Below are positions 34,715 through 42,742 of a stretch of DNA of 61,558 nt, piece after piece. The stretch spans positions 1-61,558 of the forward strand of contig JAUNHC010000035.1 of assembly GCA_030524175.1 (NCBI GenBank), written 5' to 3'. Position numbers and translations under genes: made by a program. Numbering within the stretch: position 1 is the first letter of the stretch; each line of letters starts with the position of its first letter. Source of the stretch: Eubacteriales bacterium. Its GTDB lineage: Bacteria; Bacillota; Clostridia; Lachnospirales; Lachnospiraceae. The notes beneath the pieces are model-generated. The model did no database searches. It was not told the origin of the DNA and saw only the letters and a list, made by a program, of their open reading frames with translations.

Positions 34715-35263
34715 ATGAAAAGAGCCAGTAACTATGTATTAGTGTTGTTTATGTGTGTCATGTTGACGGGGTGCAACAATGGTTTTGCCAAAAAAGAATA
34801 TAACGCCATAGATAAGATTGCAGAAACAGAAGATAGGTATTCAGAAGAAAGTTTTATCTTTAATCCTATTGATGGTGGTTATTCATTAGTTGTAGCAAAG
34901 TTTGATGGCCGGGATACCTTATGGACAAAATCACTCGAAAATAATAAAGAGATTGAGATAAATATAAAACTGAGTTTATCTGAAGGAACTATCAAAGTTG
35001 TTCATATAGATGAGGATGGGGACGTTATTACATTAATTGAGGATACTGGGGATAATTCAACAGATGGATATGTTTCAAAGACAGTATCTTTGAAAAAAGG
35101 GCTTAATAGAATAAAAATTGTTGGATATGGATGCAGGAATATTGATTTAGAATTATTATCATCGGCTTTTGTCAATAATACATCTGCAAAACAAAGGACA
35201 AACTTTGAAACAAAGACAGCTTTCCATTTTGGAGGGCTGTTTTTGTATTTGTCCCGTAAATAG
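34715..35263 (+). CDS. Lipoprotein, copy 2, with a chimeric C-terminus
   Basis: The 182-residue protein has a lipoprotein signal (VLVLFMCVMLTGC, Cys20) and a beta-rich domain (SLVVAKFDGRDTLWTKSLEN, IKVVHIDEDGDVITLIEDTG, SLKKGLNRIKIVGYGCRNID). The matching copy at 25478 ends after LELLSSDFA; here the frame runs on for about 30 residues into sequence that abuts a UvrA-like remnant, so the tail (TKTAFHFGGLFLYLSRK) is not native. The start follows GTAGGAGAAGAATG. No family was recognised. It lies 53 bp after the permease gene and may belong to that module. Confidence 0.8.
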   Translation: MKRASNYVLVLFMCVMLTGCNNGFAKKEYNAIDKIAETEDRYSEESFIFNPIDGGYSLVVAKFDGRDTLWTKSLENNKEIEINIKLSLSEGTIKVVHIDEDGDVITLIEDTGDNSTDGYVSKTVSLKKGLNRIKIVGYGCRNIDLELLSSAFVNNTSAKQRTNFETKTAFHFGGLFLYLSRK

Positions 35264-36736
35264 ATTGATTGTTTTTACCGGGGTATCGGGCAGTGGTAAA
35301 TCAACACTGGCTATGGAAACATTACAGAGAGAATGCCAAAGGCAATATATGGAATCTATGGGGATGACTATGGAAATAGGTTCAAGACCTATGGTGGATT
35401 CCCAAAGAATTAAGCTGGCTTCCATTTTAGGAAGCAATCTAACCGGAGTGTTATATGTATTAGATGAACCTTCTGCCGGCCTGCACAGCCGGGACACCGA
35501 AAAAATAATCTGCGCGCTTCGTCAGCTACGTGATATGGGAAATACGGTAATTGTTATCGAACATGATCTTGATATTATAAGGGCCGCAGACCACATCGTT
35601 GACTTCGGCCCAGGTGCTGGCAGAAATGGAGGGCGGATCGTTGCCGCAGGAACAGTATCTGAGATTATTCAAAGTCCCGAATCTGTTACAGGTAAGTATT
35701 TAAGCGGTCGAGGTTCTTATACTCGCAGCATGAGATTTGCCGGAAATGGACAAAGTATCCAAATACGCCATGCCAAAACAAATAACCTGAAGGATCTTAA
35801 TTTAGATATACCGTTGGGGAAATTTGTAACTGTAACAGGCGTTTCAGGAGCGGGAAAATCCAGCTTGGTGTTCGGAGAATTGGGTGAAGCAGCCGATGCA
35901 TGGTTTCATCAGCCAAAGAGAAACCACAGGGATAACTGCAAAGGGCTAGAAAGTCTCGATAATGTAGTCATGATCGGTCAGACAACGATTGGCCGCTCTA
36001 CCCGGTCAAACGCAGCAACTTATACGGATATTTTTTCTGAAATCAGGAATCTGTATGCCTCTATTTCAAAAAACAAAATATAGGATTGCAGGCAAAGGAT
36101 TTTTCTTATAACGTCCCCGGTGGAAGGTGTGAAAAATGTCAGGGAGCGGGAAAACTGTCTATTTCCATGAATTTTCTTCCGGATGTAGAGGTGATTTGCC
36201 CCCTTTGTCGCGGAAAGCGGTATCAGCAGCGGGTTCTGTCCGTAACTTATAAAGGATATAACATTGCCGAGGTGCTTGCATTAAGTATTGATGAAGCGGC
36301 TCTGCTATTTGAACAAGAAAAGGACATTTTGAAGAAATTGAGAGTGCTTCAGGACGTAGGGCTTGGATATATCAGCCTGGGTCAATCAGCGACTACACTT
36401 TCTGGCGGAGAGGCGCAGAGGCTAAAGCTGGCGCGGGAATTATCGAAACCGACAGGAAATCATGTCCTGTATCTTTTCGATGAACCGACCTGTGGGCTTC
36501 ATCCCCATGATGCACAACAATTAATTGGTGTATTTCAACGGCTTGTAGAAAGGGGAAACAGTGTAATTGTAATTGAGCATAACCCGGACGTTATATTATC
36601 TTCTGATTGGATTATTGATTTGGGGCCTGAGGGGGGAATCTGTGGAGGCGAAATCGTGGTGCAGGGGCCACTTGAAACCATACGGAAATGCCCGGAATCC
36701 ATGACCGGGAAAGTCTTAGAACAATATACCTCTTGA
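35253..36736 (+). pseudogene. UvrA-like (UvrA2) ABC ATPase remnant
   Basis: Readable parts are in UvrA order. The start [20 protein letters not shown] holds the first Walker A but lacks its own N-terminus. An internal deletion then joins it to GSNLTGVLYVLDEPSAGLHS, so the signature, insertion and UvrB-contact regions are missing. The second ABC half follows (VTGVSGAGKSSLVFGEL). An extra TA at about 36077-36082 shifts the frame before DFSYNVPGGRCEKCQGAGKL, the zinc module CPLCRGKRY and the last motifs (TLSGGEAQRLKLARELSKPT, YLFDEPTCGLHP). UvrA2 proteins are linked to DNA repair or drug tolerance. This copy has three lesions. Confidence 0.88.
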
Positions 36737-36825
36737 ATCGGCCAGTTGTGCAAGCTCGATAGTGCCGACGAAGTTGTAAACAATCTCAAGTTAGCCCGGA
36801 GTAGTTGACCCGCTGGAAAAGAAAA

Positions 36826-36925
36826 GCGCCCGTCCGGCAAACGACCAGACAGGCGCAGGATTGACAGGTTTCGACTACATGGAGAGCGTAGCTGTCCCGC
36901 CGTGTAACACGGCTTTTATTATTTT
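36826..36925 (+). ncRNA. Stack of three hairpins ending in a terminator, candidate small RNA
   Basis: Three stems follow one another: GCGCC.GTC.GG with CC.GAC.GGCGC (36826-36856, loop CAAACGA); GACAG/CTGTC with CTAC/GTAG inside (36863-36896); and GCCGTG-TAA-CACGGC (36899-36913) followed by TTTTATTATTTT. The last is an intrinsic terminator for the plus strand. The first two have no obvious coding or operator role. A structured transcript is possible; the terminator is well supported, the RNA is inference. Confidence 0.45.
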
Positions 36926-36940
36926 CTTTTTACACAAAAT

Positions 36941-38734
36941 CTACTCGTTAATACTTATTTCCGTATATCCATGATTGCTGATTTTCACTGTTGGTTCGCC
37001 ACTACCCAAACGATATGTTTTAGTCCATCCGGCAGGTAACACAATTTCACCACGGCAGGAAGATACATCCAATTTAAGATTTTGCGGCATTTGATTGAAA
37101 ATTAGTTCACATTCTCCTTCACTCGTTACTGAAATATCGCTGGAAATGACAGCCGCTATGATAGATACACTTCCAGAAAGATTGTTTATATGATATATCC
37201 CTTTGGATATATCCGTATCGGAAAGTGAAATTGAGCTATCATCAGCTTCTATACTAATCGCTGCATTGAAATCTGGTAGGGTCACGGGTGCTCCATCAAG
37301 TGTCAGGGTAATCTTTTCAAACTCTTTATCAGGTATACCAATCTGAACCACATTGGAATAGTTCGGGCCGCTTTCATCAATATAATAATGCCCAGCGGTG
37401 GCCAGGGCCGCTGTTCCGTCAACAACTATTTGTAAAACATTATCAGTCGCCATTGTGTAATTGACTTTGAACTTTGTTGTGTCAGTAATACCCAAATAGT
37501 CAAGCGTAAACTTTCCATTGTCTGATTTAACCAGTTCAATCCCGCAACTATCTACTGTTAGCGTGATAGACTTTACGTTATTTGCTTCTAAATCCTCTAA
37601 TGCAGAAATCGGCGTTGTCGTAATTGTTGGGGCTTCTATATTGCTCGGTGTATTGGGCTTTTCGGTATTGCCAATAGATACTGGCGGCATTTGCGTCTTT
37701 GCATAGGCACCTATGGCCGTTGCACCTGTCACCATTAGGAGCGTGATAGTGAGCGTAATAGTTAGCATTATTTTTGATGTTCTCTTATATTTCATGATCG
37801 CCTCTAACCTTTCTTTCAATAGTTCCTTACTTTCATTGAGAGTCACAGAAGCAAGGGAATTTTTGTAGCTTCCCCCGTCCAATATCGCGTTTATCAGTGT
37901 ATCGCCATAGGCCCGCCGTCCTTGTGGTTCAAGCGCCTTGATAACTGCTTCATCACAGGCAAGCTCACACGCCCGGCCCACTTCCCGACCCATCACATAG
38001 ACGATTGGGTTAAACCAGTGCAGGCAGATAACAAGCTGAACCAACCACTTATAAAACATATCCCGCCGCTTGTAATGCGTCAGTTCGTGCAGGATGGTAT
38101 TTTCAAAATCGGCGGGTGCAAGAGCGGTGGTGGGGAGCACGATACAAGGGCGAAAAAAGCCAAGCAACAACGGCGAGGAAATGAGGCTGTTTGTGCATAA
38201 GTCTACTGGCCTTTTAACGCCTGCTTGCTCTCCGATCAGCGCCAAACGGTCTAAAATCGCCGTGTTGGAAACCTCCGCGCGTCCAGCCCTGATATATTTC
38301 ACAAAACCTTGGTAGATTGTAATTTTCCGTATTATCAGAATAAGCGCCACTACCAGCCAAACAAGCCAAAGATTTTGTATAAGAACTGTAAAAATACTTT
38401 GTAGTGTTGGTGCGGCTTCCGTTTCCCCATTTTTCGGAGCAGTATCATTCTTAACCGCTGTATCATCTCCCGATTGGGGGGCGGGCGCTATATTTTGTCC
38501 GGGAGTGGTGTCCGTCTGCACAATCACACGGTCTACCTGCTGGAACAGAGTGCCGACGGGACTTGTCTCCGGCGTAAACGGCAAGAGCAGACGGGCGATT
38601 ACCACCAGCCAGATATAATACTGCCAACGCTTGCTAATCCTGTTCCTGATTAGGGGCTTGCAGAGAAGAAGAACAAGAATTAACAGCGACCCGGAAAGGG
38701 AGAGCGACAAGACAATTTTCAATATCTCGTTCAT
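36941..38734 (-). CDS. BlaR1-like M56 metallopeptidase with a beta-helix-like sensor
   Basis: The 597-residue protein has N-terminal membrane helices and the M56 zinc protease motif HELTHYKRRD (His216, Glu217, His220). After the fourth helix (about 325-345) the extracellular part (about 380-597) is rich in short Asp/Ser/Ile repeats and resembles DUF4097-like beta-helical domains. It is not the penicillin-binding domain of true BlaR1. The expected role is to sense an envelope signal and trigger removal of the BlaI-like repressor encoded just upstream. Start and repressor stop overlap (ATGA). Confidence 0.9.
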   Translation of the reverse strand: MNEILKIVLSLSLSGSLLILVLLLCKPLIRNRISKRWQYYIWLVVIARLLLPFTPETSPVGTLFQQVDRVIVQTDTTPGQNIAPAPQSGDDTAVKNDTAPKNGETEAAPTLQSIFTVLIQNLWLVWLVVALILIIRKITIYQGFVKYIRAGRAEVSNTAILDRLALIGEQAGVKRPVDLCTNSLISSPLLLGFFRPCIVLPTTALAPADFENTILHELTHYKRRDMFYKWLVQLVICLHWFNPIVYVMGREVGRACELACDEAVIKALEPQGRRAYGDTLINAILDGGSYKNSLASVTLNESKELLKERLEAIMKYKRTSKIMLTITLTITLLMVTGATAIGAYAKTQMPPVSIGNTEKPNTPSNIEAPTITTTPISALEDLEANNVKSITLTVDSCGIELVKSDNGKFTLDYLGITDTTKFKVNYTMATDNVLQIVVDGTAALATAGHYYIDESGPNYSNVVQIGIPDKEFEKITLTLDGAPVTLPDFNAAISIEADDSSISLSDTDISKGIYHINNLSGSVSIIAAVISSDISVTSEGECELIFNQMPQNLKLDVSSCRGEIVLPAGWTKTYRLGSGEPTVKISNHGYTEISINE

Positions 38735-39111
38735 CTGTCCTCACCTCCACCTTCCCAAAACTTTTTCAAGTCCTCGTAGTCCGTGGCGGTGAGCATTTCC
38801 TTTTGTATCAGCGTAGATACAAGCCCCTTTGCGTCACCCTCATAGAGCTTATCGAGTAAGGTTTTTGTTTGTGCCGCTTGATAGTCCGTTTCGGTTACGA
38901 TAGCCGTATATTCGTTGCGTCGGCCTATCTTGTTGGTTTTCAGCAGCCCTTTTTCTACCAGACGGGAAAGCAAAGTAATCACCGTGTTTTTCTGCCAGTG
39001 GTTGCCCGTTTCCGCCAGTGCGTCCATTATCCGGGCATACAGGGCCTTGCCTCCCTCGGCCCAGATAATTTTCATCAATTCCAATTCAGAATCCGATACC
39101 TGCCCTATCAT
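38731..39111 (-). CDS. BlaI/MecI/CopY family repressor
   Basis: The 126-residue protein has the BlaI winged helix (VSDSELELMKIIWAEGGKAL, then NTVITLLSRLVEKGLLKTNK) and a C-terminal dimerisation and cleavage region. BlaI-type repressors are inactivated through the adjacent M56 protease. A ribosome binding site AAAGGAGG precedes ATG 39111. Two operator-like repeats lie in its promoter (39133-39173). It likely controls its own operon and perhaps other genes. Confidence 0.93.
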   Translation of the reverse strand: MIGQVSDSELELMKIIWAEGGKALYARIMDALAETGNHWQKNTVITLLSRLVEKGLLKTNKIGRRNEYTAIVTETDYQAAQTKTLLDKLYEGDAKGLVSTLIQKEMLTATDYEDLKKFWEGGGEDR

Positions 39112-39132
39112 TTTCTCTCTCGTCCTCCTTTG

Positions 39133-39184
39133 ATAACATCTTGTAGTCCATATTTATAATAACACTTTGTAGTCCATTTGTCAA
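39133..39184 (-). promoter_or_regulatory. BlaI promoter with two tandem operators
   Basis: On the minus strand TTGACA (39184-39179), a 17-bp spacer and TATTAT (39161-39156) form a promoter. ACTACAAAGTGTTAT (39173-39159) lies across the spacer and -10, and ACTACAAGATGTTAT (39147-39133) lies downstream. The two differ at two central bases and are spaced by 26 bp. They resemble TACA-N-TGTA BlaI operators. Confidence 0.8.
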
Positions 39185-39248
39185 TGTCTTCGTGATTGAC
39201 ACTGTTTTTCGGGGTTTTGCAAAGTGGCCAGCCCTGCCAAAACGCTTG

Positions 39249-39361
39249 TTGGGAAGCCTTCCCAAACCCCGGACTTCGGGCCAACTTGGCCCGAAGTGAA
39301 CGCCACGCTTCGCGTGTCGGCTGCGCATCCTTCGGACGCTTGTTCCGGGCGCGGCCCGGAA
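39249..39361. repeat. GC-rich island with four hairpins
   Basis: In about 110 bp there are four inverted repeats: TTGGGAAG-C-CTTCCCAA (39249-39265), ACTTCGGGCCAA-C-TTGGCCCGAAGT (39273-39297, perfect), CACGC-TTC-GCGTG (39304-39316) and TTCCGGGC-GCG-GCCCGGAA (39343-39361, perfect). The base composition is far higher in G+C than both flanks. It looks like a foreign, perhaps mobile-element derived, insertion. The function is unknown. Confidence 0.75.
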
Positions 39362-39531
39362 GGATAGCACAGGCCGGAAACCGCGCCTATGTAGCCCGTT
39401 TCGTGGGCGCAGATCGCCGCCATCAATCCGTCGAGAAACGGCAGCTTGTCCGGATTGTTGTTCGTTACGGAACGTGAGTTAATACACCAGAGTTGTAAAC
39501 TGTGGCATAATTAAGGCTGGAGGTGAACTTT

Positions 39532-39585
39532 ATGAATCAATATTTACGGTCCAAGTATATGTTGAAAAAACTGAAAATTTGTTGA
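39532..39585 (+). other. 17-codon frame with a strong ribosome binding site
   Basis: GGAGGTGAACTTT precedes ATG 39532, which encodes MNQYLRSKYMLKKLKIC before TGA. It may be a leader peptide or the start of a truncated gene. It is basic and short, and I cannot assign it. Confidence 0.3.
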
Positions 39586-39608
39586 TCGAAGGTTTTTGAG
39601 CCAGCCCC

Positions 39609-39639
39609 TTGACTATTACTATTAGATATATTACTATTA
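39609..39639 (+). promoter_or_regulatory. PadR promoter with a direct repeat
   Basis: TTGACT (39609-39614), a 17-bp spacer and TACTAT (39632-39637) precede the PadR gene. The spacer and -10 hold a direct repeat TATTACTATTA (39614-39624 and 39629-39639, 15 bp apart). This could be the PadR binding site. Confidence 0.55.
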
Positions 39640-39661
39640 TTATAAAGGAAAGGAGGTTGAC

Positions 39662-40243
39662 ATGGACATTATCATATTAGGGCTTCTCATGATCCAGAAT
39701 TGCACAATCTACGAAATGAAGAAGGTTATCGAAAAAAATTTTGGCAATATCAGTAGCAGCAGTATAGGAAGTATGCAGGCGGCGGTAAAAAAATTACTGA
39801 GTAAAAATATGATTTGCTACAGTGAGTATGTTGAAAACAGCGTAAATAAAAAAGTATATGAGATTACGCACGAGGGCAAGGAGCATTTTCTCTCCACTAT
39901 TTCAGAGCCTATGCTTTACAAAGAAAAGAACATGGAATTGAGCAAATTTTTCTTTATGGGGTTTATCTCAAAGAGTAAGCGACTGGAACTTGTTGCAGCA
40001 TATGTGTCTGAGCTGCAGAAAGAGCTTATTCGCCTTGAACAGATAAAAGCGGATGCCGAAATCCAACCCGATTTTGATGAGGAATACCTATCAATACTCA
40101 AAGAGAAAGGTGCTGCTGAAATACAAGGCATTACAGATGTACAAGAAATTGCTTTTTTTCAGTTGGCAATGCTCGATTTGTCAATTGATAAGATCAAGTT
40201 TGAGATTCAATGGTTTGAAAATTTCAAACAGAATTTATTGTAA
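39662..40243 (+). CDS. PadR family transcriptional regulator
   Basis: The 193-residue protein has the PadR winged helix at the N-terminus (IIILGLLMIQNCTIYEMKKV and SIGSMQAAVKKLLSKNMICY, wing VYEITHEGKEHFLS) and a helical C-terminal dimerisation domain. PadR proteins usually repress their own gene and a stress or export gene. GGAGGTTGAC precedes ATG 39662. A GNAT gene follows by 54 bp in the same direction. Confidence 0.9.
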   Translation: MDIIILGLLMIQNCTIYEMKKVIEKNFGNISSSSIGSMQAAVKKLLSKNMICYSEYVENSVNKKVYEITHEGKEHFLSTISEPMLYKEKNMELSKFFFMGFISKSKRLELVAAYVSELQKELIRLEQIKADAEIQPDFDEEYLSILKEKGAAEIQGITDVQEIAFFQLAMLDLSIDKIKFEIQWFENFKQNLL

Positions 40244-40297
40244 GAAAGAGCAATTCCTATGGATAACAATGATATGCATTTGTAATAGGAGATTCAT

Positions 40298-40918
40298 ATG
40301 CAAAATAAAACAGAATACGAAATCAAGAAGCTCTCTGAATTGAATCGCTTGCAAGTCGAACAGGCTGTTGCAATTTTTATAGACGGTTTCTATTACATCT
40401 ATGAAAAAGCCGTTTCAAAGGATAAAACTTTACTGAAAAAGTTGTTTATTGACGCTTTTGATCATGACATGGTTTTTGTCTGCCTTCATGAAGGACGGGT
40501 AGTTGGCTTCCTAGGTTTAGGCAATAGCCATAAACGCTGTGTAGCTTTAAGCAAGGAAACCTGCAAGCGTTTATTCGGAAAGTTTAAGGGTGCTGTGCTA
40601 TATATGCAAATAGGCGGAATGCTGCACGAAATAACCGTTCATGAGAAAAACGAAGGATACATTGATTACATAACAACCGATGATAACTATCGGGGAAAAG
40701 GTATTGCAACACGGCTTATAAAATATGCTTGTGATACCCTTTCCTATGAAAGTTATACTCTTGATGTGCTATCGAAAAACACGACGGCAAAAAGGTTGTA
40801 TGAGCATTTAGGATTTGTACAGACTAACATCAAGAAAAATCCATTGATAATGCTTGGAGGTTTTGGCAATCAGATTGTGATGAAACTTGATGTAGCCAAA
40901 GTTAAAAAGGAAAATTGA
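40298..40918 (+). CDS. GNAT family N-acetyltransferase
   Basis: The 206-residue product has the GNAT signature ITTDDNYRGKGIATRLIKYA (acetyl-CoA loop) followed by VLSKNTTAKRLYEHLGFVQT. The N-terminal part (AIFIDGFYYIYEKAVSKDKT) is longer than usual. ATAGGAGATTCAT precedes ATG 40298. Co-direction with PadR suggests joint control. The substrate is unknown. Confidence 0.88.
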   Translation: MQNKTEYEIKKLSELNRLQVEQAVAIFIDGFYYIYEKAVSKDKTLLKKLFIDAFDHDMVFVCLHEGRVVGFLGLGNSHKRCVALSKETCKRLFGKFKGAVLYMQIGGMLHEITVHEKNEGYIDYITTDDNYRGKGIATRLIKYACDTLSYESYTLDVLSKNTTAKRLYEHLGFVQTNIKKNPLIMLGGFGNQIVMKLDVAKVKKEN

Positions 40919-40925
40919 GACGCAG

Positions 40926-40971
40926 AGCCGATGAACTTGTGAGAATAAGTCACAGCTCATCGGCTTTTTTG
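40926..40971 (+). terminator. Strong intrinsic terminator after the GNAT gene
   Basis: AGCCGATGA (40926-40934) pairs with TCATCGGCT (40957-40965), with an inner TGTGA/TCACA stem, followed by a T run. It lies between convergent genes. Confidence 0.92.
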
Positions 40972-41008
40972 CCCCCTTTGTATTTATGATTTGACGGTAT
41001 ACCCATAG

Positions 41009-42142
41009 TTACTGGAAACAGTAGGGCGGCAGTACAATGGATTCGGCCTCATAGATACCTCCGGCGAGGAGCTTTTCTTTTCCGGCCTTAAAGATATCAA
41101 GTGCCAGGCGCTGCAGCTCTGTTGAAAACAGCTCCGCATCTTTTTCTTCCAGACTTTTCAGCAGGACTGTAGTTGAGCGTGGATCAAATCTGAAAGCATA
41201 GGGCTTTACGTCATTGAGTGGATAACCCAGATACTGAAAGTACATCAGTCCGTCCAATATCTCTCTCAACGCAGGTGACTGCGCTTGTTCTCTCAGAAGG
41301 TTAAAACAGACGCCAAAGGCCATGTAGTAATCCTTGGAGACCTGAATGTTTTGCAGCCAGGATATGGTTCCCTGAATGGAACGCTCTGATAGCGTGGGAA
41401 AAACAACCCGGGCAACATCTTTGCAGATGATCAGGATGATCTGCATGCTCTGCAGATATTGGAGCAAAGCTTTTTTCAGATTCGGGGTGGAAAACTTAGA
41501 AATTGGCGCAGGGTTATCCAATCCCACCAGCACACGCGTTCCTTTTCCGGGGATAGTTTCTACAATTCCAATGTCGCTGAGTATTTTTACAGCCCGGCGG
41601 ACTGTTATCAATGGCATAGAATATTCTTTTGCCAGAGAAGTAAAGGCGGGGAGGAATTCCAGGTTCCCAAAAGAGGAATAAATCTTCCGGAGAAGCTTCA
41701 TAGCCAGGTTAAAACTCACCAGGGGACGTTCGGAAAAATAATTCCATTCATATGGGATCGGTTCAACCGGAACCTGCGGCAGGGGCAGCGACTCGTGGTA
41801 TAGGCGTATGGCTTCAATCTGTTTCTGGTAAAGACGAACAAGCAGATCTTTTAGCTGCCCGTAGTCAGATGTCTGGCATAGAGAAAGTATCTGTGCGGTC
41901 TCTCTTTTTAAATAGGTCATATAACCATAGACATATGCTTTATCCCCCAGATGCATGATCGTGGAGTGGCCAAATAAACTTGTGCTCATATATAAATTGA
42001 GAAACAGAGGATTTCCCAGTACATTCAGGATTTGAAAGAAAAATTCAAAAAACGGATATTCGTTATAGGGCGACATCCCCTTAAAGATCTCTGTGAGTTT
42101 TTTTATATCATTGTCACCACACAAAACTGGGCAGCCTATCAA
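41009..42142 (-). CDS. GntR-type regulator, probably truncated at the N-terminus
   Basis: The 377-residue product has a GntR winged helix in its middle (FLPAFTSLAKEYSMPLITVR, then GIVETIPGKGTRVLV) and a long helical C-terminus. Its relative at 42743-44194 has the same central HTH and C-terminus but also a second HTH at its N-terminus; this copy instead begins MIGCPVLCGDNDIKKLTEIF, in the region after that first HTH. Its start lies 5 bp from the start of the divergent chemoreceptor fragment and has no clear ribosome binding site or promoter. It is therefore likely a 5'-truncated gene. It could still be translated from an internal start. Confidence 0.7.
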   Translation of the reverse strand: MIGCPVLCGDNDIKKLTEIFKGMSPYNEYPFFEFFFQILNVLGNPLFLNLYMSTSLFGHSTIMHLGDKAYVYGYMTYLKRETAQILSLCQTSDYGQLKDLLVRLYQKQIEAIRLYHESLPLPQVPVEPIPYEWNYFSERPLVSFNLAMKLLRKIYSSFGNLEFLPAFTSLAKEYSMPLITVRRAVKILSDIGIVETIPGKGTRVLVGLDNPAPISKFSTPNLKKALLQYLQSMQIILIICKDVARVVFPTLSERSIQGTISWLQNIQVSKDYYMAFGVCFNLLREQAQSPALREILDGLMYFQYLGYPLNDVKPYAFRFDPRSTTVLLKSLEEKDAELFSTELQRLALDIFKAGKEKLLAGGIYEAESIVLPPYCFQ

Positions 42143-42147
42143 ACAGT

Positions 42148-42567
42148 ATGCGTGAAATGTCAGATAAGATCTTTGATTATATGCGTGCGATTTCCGAGGC
42201 TATGCAGCAGTTGGCAGAGGGGAATCTGGACATACCCGGTTATGAAACATTTCAGGGAGATTTCCTGCCTGTACAGGAGTCTCTTCTTATTGTGATCAAT
42301 TCCCTGAATGACACTATGTCAGAAATCAACATGTTGGTCGACGGCACCGATAAAATGATATCTAAAATAAATCAGATCGCGGAGGCATCAAAAAAGCAGG
42401 CTGCTGCAACCGAAATGGTATCTGCAGGTATCAATCAGATATCCGATGTGGTACAGACAAACTCCGCTACTGCGGAGGAGTCGGCCGCTGCGTGTGAAGA
42501 GCTATACGGACAGTCTCAGCTTTTAAAAAACAGGGTGAGCCGCTTTAAGCTGCATGCCAATAAATAG
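42148..42567 (+). pseudogene. Fragment of a methyl-accepting chemotaxis protein
   Basis: The 139 codons begin in a HAMP-like stretch (AISEAMQQLAEGNLDIPGYE) and jump, around residue 64, to the C-terminal part of a chemoreceptor: INQIAEASKKQAAATEMVSA, TNSATAEESAAACEELYGQS and NRVSRFKLH. The N-terminal sensor and membrane helices and most of the signalling hairpin with its kinase-contact tip are absent. It is an internally deleted relic adjoining the truncated GntR gene. Confidence 0.85.
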
Positions 42568-42669
42568 ATGCAGTGTATGACAATGATATACTATAAATAG
42601 CATTACTTTTATTGTATGGATTCACAGTGCCAGCCACGAGTGATAACAAAAGTAAATTGTGAGGACTAA

Positions 42670-42703
42670 AACAGCCAGGAAAATTATTTCCTGGCTGTTG
42701 TCA
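42670..42703. terminator. Bidirectional terminator
   Basis: A perfect 13-bp stem AACAGCCAGGAAA/TTTCCTGGCTGTT (42670-42682, 42687-42699) with an ATTA loop separates the chemoreceptor fragment from the convergent double-GntR gene. T-rich flanks are present on both strands. Confidence 0.9.
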
Positions 42704-42742
42704 TTTTCAAATATTTATATACAGCAGGCTTTTCTGTTGGAT

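Noticed and set aside
36860-36900. Possible tmRNA start because of a GACAGGTTTCGAC stretch
   Set aside because: No tag-encoding frame, no tRNA-like ends and far too short before the terminator.
39086-39477. Overlapping open frames in the GC-rich island
   Set aside because: The frames arise because stop codons are rare in G+C-rich DNA; products carry the inverted repeats and have no start signals.
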